A DNA stretch of 64,000 nt from Bacteroidetes bacterium 46-16 (GTDB taxonomy: Bacteria; Bacteroidota; Bacteroidia; Chitinophagales; Chitinophagaceae), in contig MKUN01000037.1 of the NCBI GenBank assembly GCA_001897835.1, positions 1 through 64,000 of the forward strand, read 5' to 3'. The position numbers were made by a program, and so were the translations under genes. Below the pieces are notes generated by a model that searched no databases, was not told the origin of the DNA, and saw nothing but the letters and a program-made list of their open reading frames with translations. This document shows positions 61,887 through 64,000 of this stretch, one piece after another (positions within the stretch are counted from its first letter, which is position 1; each line of letters begins with the position of its first letter).

Positions 61887-62909
61887 TTAGAATTTATATT
61901 CGAAACCAACAGTAAATATCTGCTTAAGCTGCAACCAACCCAGGCCTTCACCAGGCTCATTCTTGGCTACTTCGGCACCTGTTGATGGATCAACATAGGT
62001 CTTGCTATAAGGGATATCATTATCATAGATAAATGTGGCACCTACTGTAAGACTGATATATTTTGCAATTTTTAAAGACAGTATATTATCCCAAAGGATG
62101 TCGATATTACCCGGGTTATCATACTTCACGATCTTGCCGGTGCTGTCCTTGCTGTTCTTTGCCAGGTAGTTACAATACAGGTCGGCACGGGTCTTGAATG
62201 TAGTATTCTTGCTGATGTTCCACACATAGCGCCCGGAAAAATAAGCGCCCAGTTCAAAACGTGAAGTTTTACCATATTCGATACCAAAAGCCCCATCGGG
62301 TTTCATTAACGTATAATATTTGTCTGCCAGTGTTACGCGTGTTGCAACAGGTGAAAGGAACAAGCTCAGGTCTGTACCTCTCCGGTATTCAATACCTGCG
62401 GCCAGGGTAAAATAGGCCGGGGACAAGAATTTTGAAGTAGAAAATGAGTCATAGTTAGGTACCGAATAATCGTATCCTTTCGTGAACTGGGACTTGAAGT
62501 TGAACAAACCTGTAATATAAAAGTTCGAAGTATCGATTCGGTGACCATATTTTGAAGTGAAGTCTATGCGGTCATCTGTTTTCTTCGGCACAAAACCTGT
62601 AGAGTATGCATAGATAAGACCATAGGTCATATCCAGGTTGTTGCTCCATACATTACGGCCTGCCAGCCGGGTAAGGTTGGCGCTCAGGATGCCATTAGTA
62701 GTAAGTGACGCCAGTTCACCGCCAGCAGCCCAGTTATGCAGGAAGCCCTCATTAAAACCAAGGGAGAACACACCACTGTGTATCCATGCCGTAGTGTCTT
62801 TATTCTGTGTTTCAAGCGATTTCTTTACTTCATCTGCTTTCCCCAATTGTGCCGAGGCTTTGTTGGTAAATAATGAAGCTGCCAATACTGCAAAAAGTAC
62901 TTTTCTCAT
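61887..62909 (-). CDS. DUF3078 outer-membrane-type protein
   Basis: A 340-residue exported protein (signal ~1-20, ASAQ). It is beta-rich with aromatic strand ends and a C-terminal TVGFEYKF, the pattern of outer membrane beta-barrels. Marks of DUF3078 include SLGFNEGFLHNWAAGGELASLTTNG and NNLDMTYGLI. No function is known for the family. It follows the gldB gene (26 bases) and is probably cotranscribed with it. Confidence 0.78.
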   Translation of the reverse strand: MRKVLFAVLAASLFTNKASAQLGKADEVKKSLETQNKDTTAWIHSGVFSLGFNEGFLHNWAAGGELASLTTNGILSANLTRLAGRNVWSNNLDMTYGLIYAYSTGFVPKKTDDRIDFTSKYGHRIDTSNFYITGLFNFKSQFTKGYDYSVPNYDSFSTSKFLSPAYFTLAAGIEYRRGTDLSLFLSPVATRVTLADKYYTLMKPDGAFGIEYGKTSRFELGAYFSGRYVWNISKNTTFKTRADLYCNYLAKNSKDSTGKIVKYDNPGNIDILWDNILSLKIAKYISLTVGATFIYDNDIPYSKTYVDPSTGAEVAKNEPGEGLGWLQLKQIFTVGFEYKF

Positions 62910-62935
62910 TTTTACTATTTTATGAACACTAAATT

Positions 62936-64000
62936 TTATCTCGGGTTATATTTCGAATCCTCCAGGAATTTTTGCGGGTCACTGTCCTGGAAAAGCTGTT
63001 GCAATGTCGTTTCAGGATGCTCCTTCATATATGATTTTACTATCTGGTAGCCCAGCCAGGTGCCTATATTACCCGGGCACTCCTTGGCTATCTGTTCGGT
63101 ATTGGGACCATCATTCACAAAGCGATATACTGTTTGCAGGTCTTTATTATACAGCAGGTCGTTCTTCACAAAGAAGTTGTATATCTGTACCTTATTCTTC
63201 TCACAACCTTCGAGATCAGCTTTTGAATAAGCCATCCGCTCGGCATCATTCATAAAAGGCAATATCTTGCTTAAGAAATATTGCTGCTTACCACGCTGTA
63301 TCATCATATCAAGCAGATTACGCCCTGCGCTTTGAAAGGGATACATATCATCACATATAAGCGTAAACACCGCTACAGGTATATAACCGGGCACCAGGTG
63401 ATTAGCCGTGTAGTCGGGAACACCTACCGATTTGTAATAAGGGTATTGCGGGCCCAGGAACATATCCAGGTCTATGCCTATATTGCCATTAGCCTCCATA
63501 AAAACAGGCAATTTATTCAGCCAGAAGACCGAATAGATAACCTTCGGCACCTGGTATTTGGGATAATAATTCAGCATATATTGAAAGCCCTTAGTAAGCT
63601 GCTCATTAATGCTGCTTATATCCGGGAAATGAACGGCAACAGTATCCAGCAGGCCCCGGTAATCCTTATACGTTAGGTAGGTCCTGAGGCCCGTATGTAT
63701 AGCATCTGCAGTATCTGTATAGTTACCATGTATCTTTAGTCCCATGAGCGTATCAAGATAAAAGTCGAGGAAATACGGGTATTTCGTCTTCAGCTGTTGC
63801 AGCCCTGCAGCAATATTTGCGGTATCGATAGCCGCAAGATCTTTATCAAACCTGCGTGCATCCAGCGTTACCTTAATACCCGACACATTGGGCGTTTGCT
63901 CACCATCGCCACAACTGGTAAAGCCAAATGCACAAAATAGCATAAAGACCAATGTGGATATGTGTGTAAAAAAGTACTGTTTGGAAGGCTGCGAATACTT
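62936..64000 (-). CDS. gldB: Gliding motility lipoprotein GldB-like, 5' end beyond window
   Basis: At least 354 residues; the frame stays open to the right edge of the window, so the true start lies outside or very near 64000. The lipoprotein signal ends in FGFTSC, predicting a lipid-anchored protein. The body contains RRFDKDLAAIDTAN, YPYFLDFYLDTLMG, VYSVFWLNKLPVF and TLICDDMYPFQSAGRNLLDMM, the pattern of GldB, an essential or gliding-linked lipoprotein in flavobacteria. An internal TTG at 63952 would cut into the signal sequence and is rejected as the start. Confidence 0.82.
   Translation of the reverse strand, partial: KYSQPSKQYFFTHISTLVFMLFCAFGFTSCGDGEQTPNVSGIKVTLDARRFDKDLAAIDTANIAAGLQQLKTKYPYFLDFYLDTLMGLKIHGNYTDTADAIHTGLRTYLTYKDYRGLLDTVAVHFPDISSINEQLTKGFQYMLNYYPKYQVPKVIYSVFWLNKLPVFMEANGNIGIDLDMFLGPQYPYYKSVGVPDYTANHLVPGYIPVAVFTLICDDMYPFQSAGRNLLDMMIQRGKQQYFLSKILPFMNDAERMAYSKADLEGCEKNKVQIYNFFVKNDLLYNKDLQTVYRFVNDGPNTEQIAKECPGNIGTWLGYQIVKSYMKEHPETTLQQLFQDSDPQKFLEDSKYNPR

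Overview
The window looks like chromosomal DNA of a Bacteroidota bacterium, most likely a chitinophaga-like lineage (order Chitinophagales). Clues seen directly are type IX secretion (T9SS) C-terminal sorting domains on four large exported proteins, gliding/T9SS proteins GldN and GldB, a GLPGLI-family protein beside a TonB-dependent receptor, an LPS Kdo transferase, few Shine-Dalgarno sites, and several promoters of the Bacteroidota type TTG/TTTG-N20-TAnnTTTG. No rRNA, IS element, prophage or CRISPR array was found.

Layout. 1-2.9 kb: 3' end of an unknown low-complexity protein carrying a REP-like palindrome, a TPR adenylate cyclase and a flavin-binding-fold protein. 3-8 kb: a secreted Kelch-like T9SS cargo, then a di-heme cytochrome c peroxidase, a small cytochrome c and a glutathione-peroxidase-like protein lacking its catalytic Cys. 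8-14.3 kb: a divergent stress cluster (CoA hydrolase/transferase versus hsp20, two uspA genes, an L,D-transpeptidase) whose promoters carry phased Crp/Fnr-like boxes, then waaA. 14.3-19.5 kb, minus strand: era, a D-cysteine desulfhydrase-like enzyme, a dicarboxylate/amino-acid symporter, a DedA protein and an MFS transporter. 19.5-23.4 kb: initiator tRNA, a lipoprotein, an NlpC/P60 lipoprotein and the mnmH-selD pair for tRNA selenation. 23.4-28.2 kb: an Omp28-like protein, SRPBCC, rluF, NYN-LOTUS, GNAT and VOC genes. 28.2-34.1 kb: TonB receptor and GLPGLI protein divergent from a histidine kinase/response regulator pair, with phased direct repeats between them.

35.5-51.6 kb is a single minus-strand gene for a 5383-residue T9SS-exported protein built from about 53 PKD-like repeats of ~87 residues, three Ig-like repeats and a sorting domain. 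It is followed (52-55.2 kb) by a tightly packed operon: ECF sigma factor, one-TM putative anti-sigma factor, Spy-like periplasmic protein, MbnP-like protein and MbnH/MauG-like di-heme enzyme. That set suggests an envelope metal (copper) response with a peroxidase that modifies its partner protein. 55.3-64 kb holds tRNA-Arg, gldN, a di-heme cytochrome with a membrane partner, trmN6-tsaD, a deiodinase-like thioredoxin-fold protein, a DUF6263-like lipoprotein, scpA, a DUF3078 protein and a 5'-truncated gldB.

The three observations most worth following are the identically spaced Crp/Fnr-like sites at three stress promoters (9.27-10.0 kb), the sigma/Spy/MbnP/MbnH operon, and the giant repeat protein. 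All family names come from recognising sequence patterns; no database search was run.
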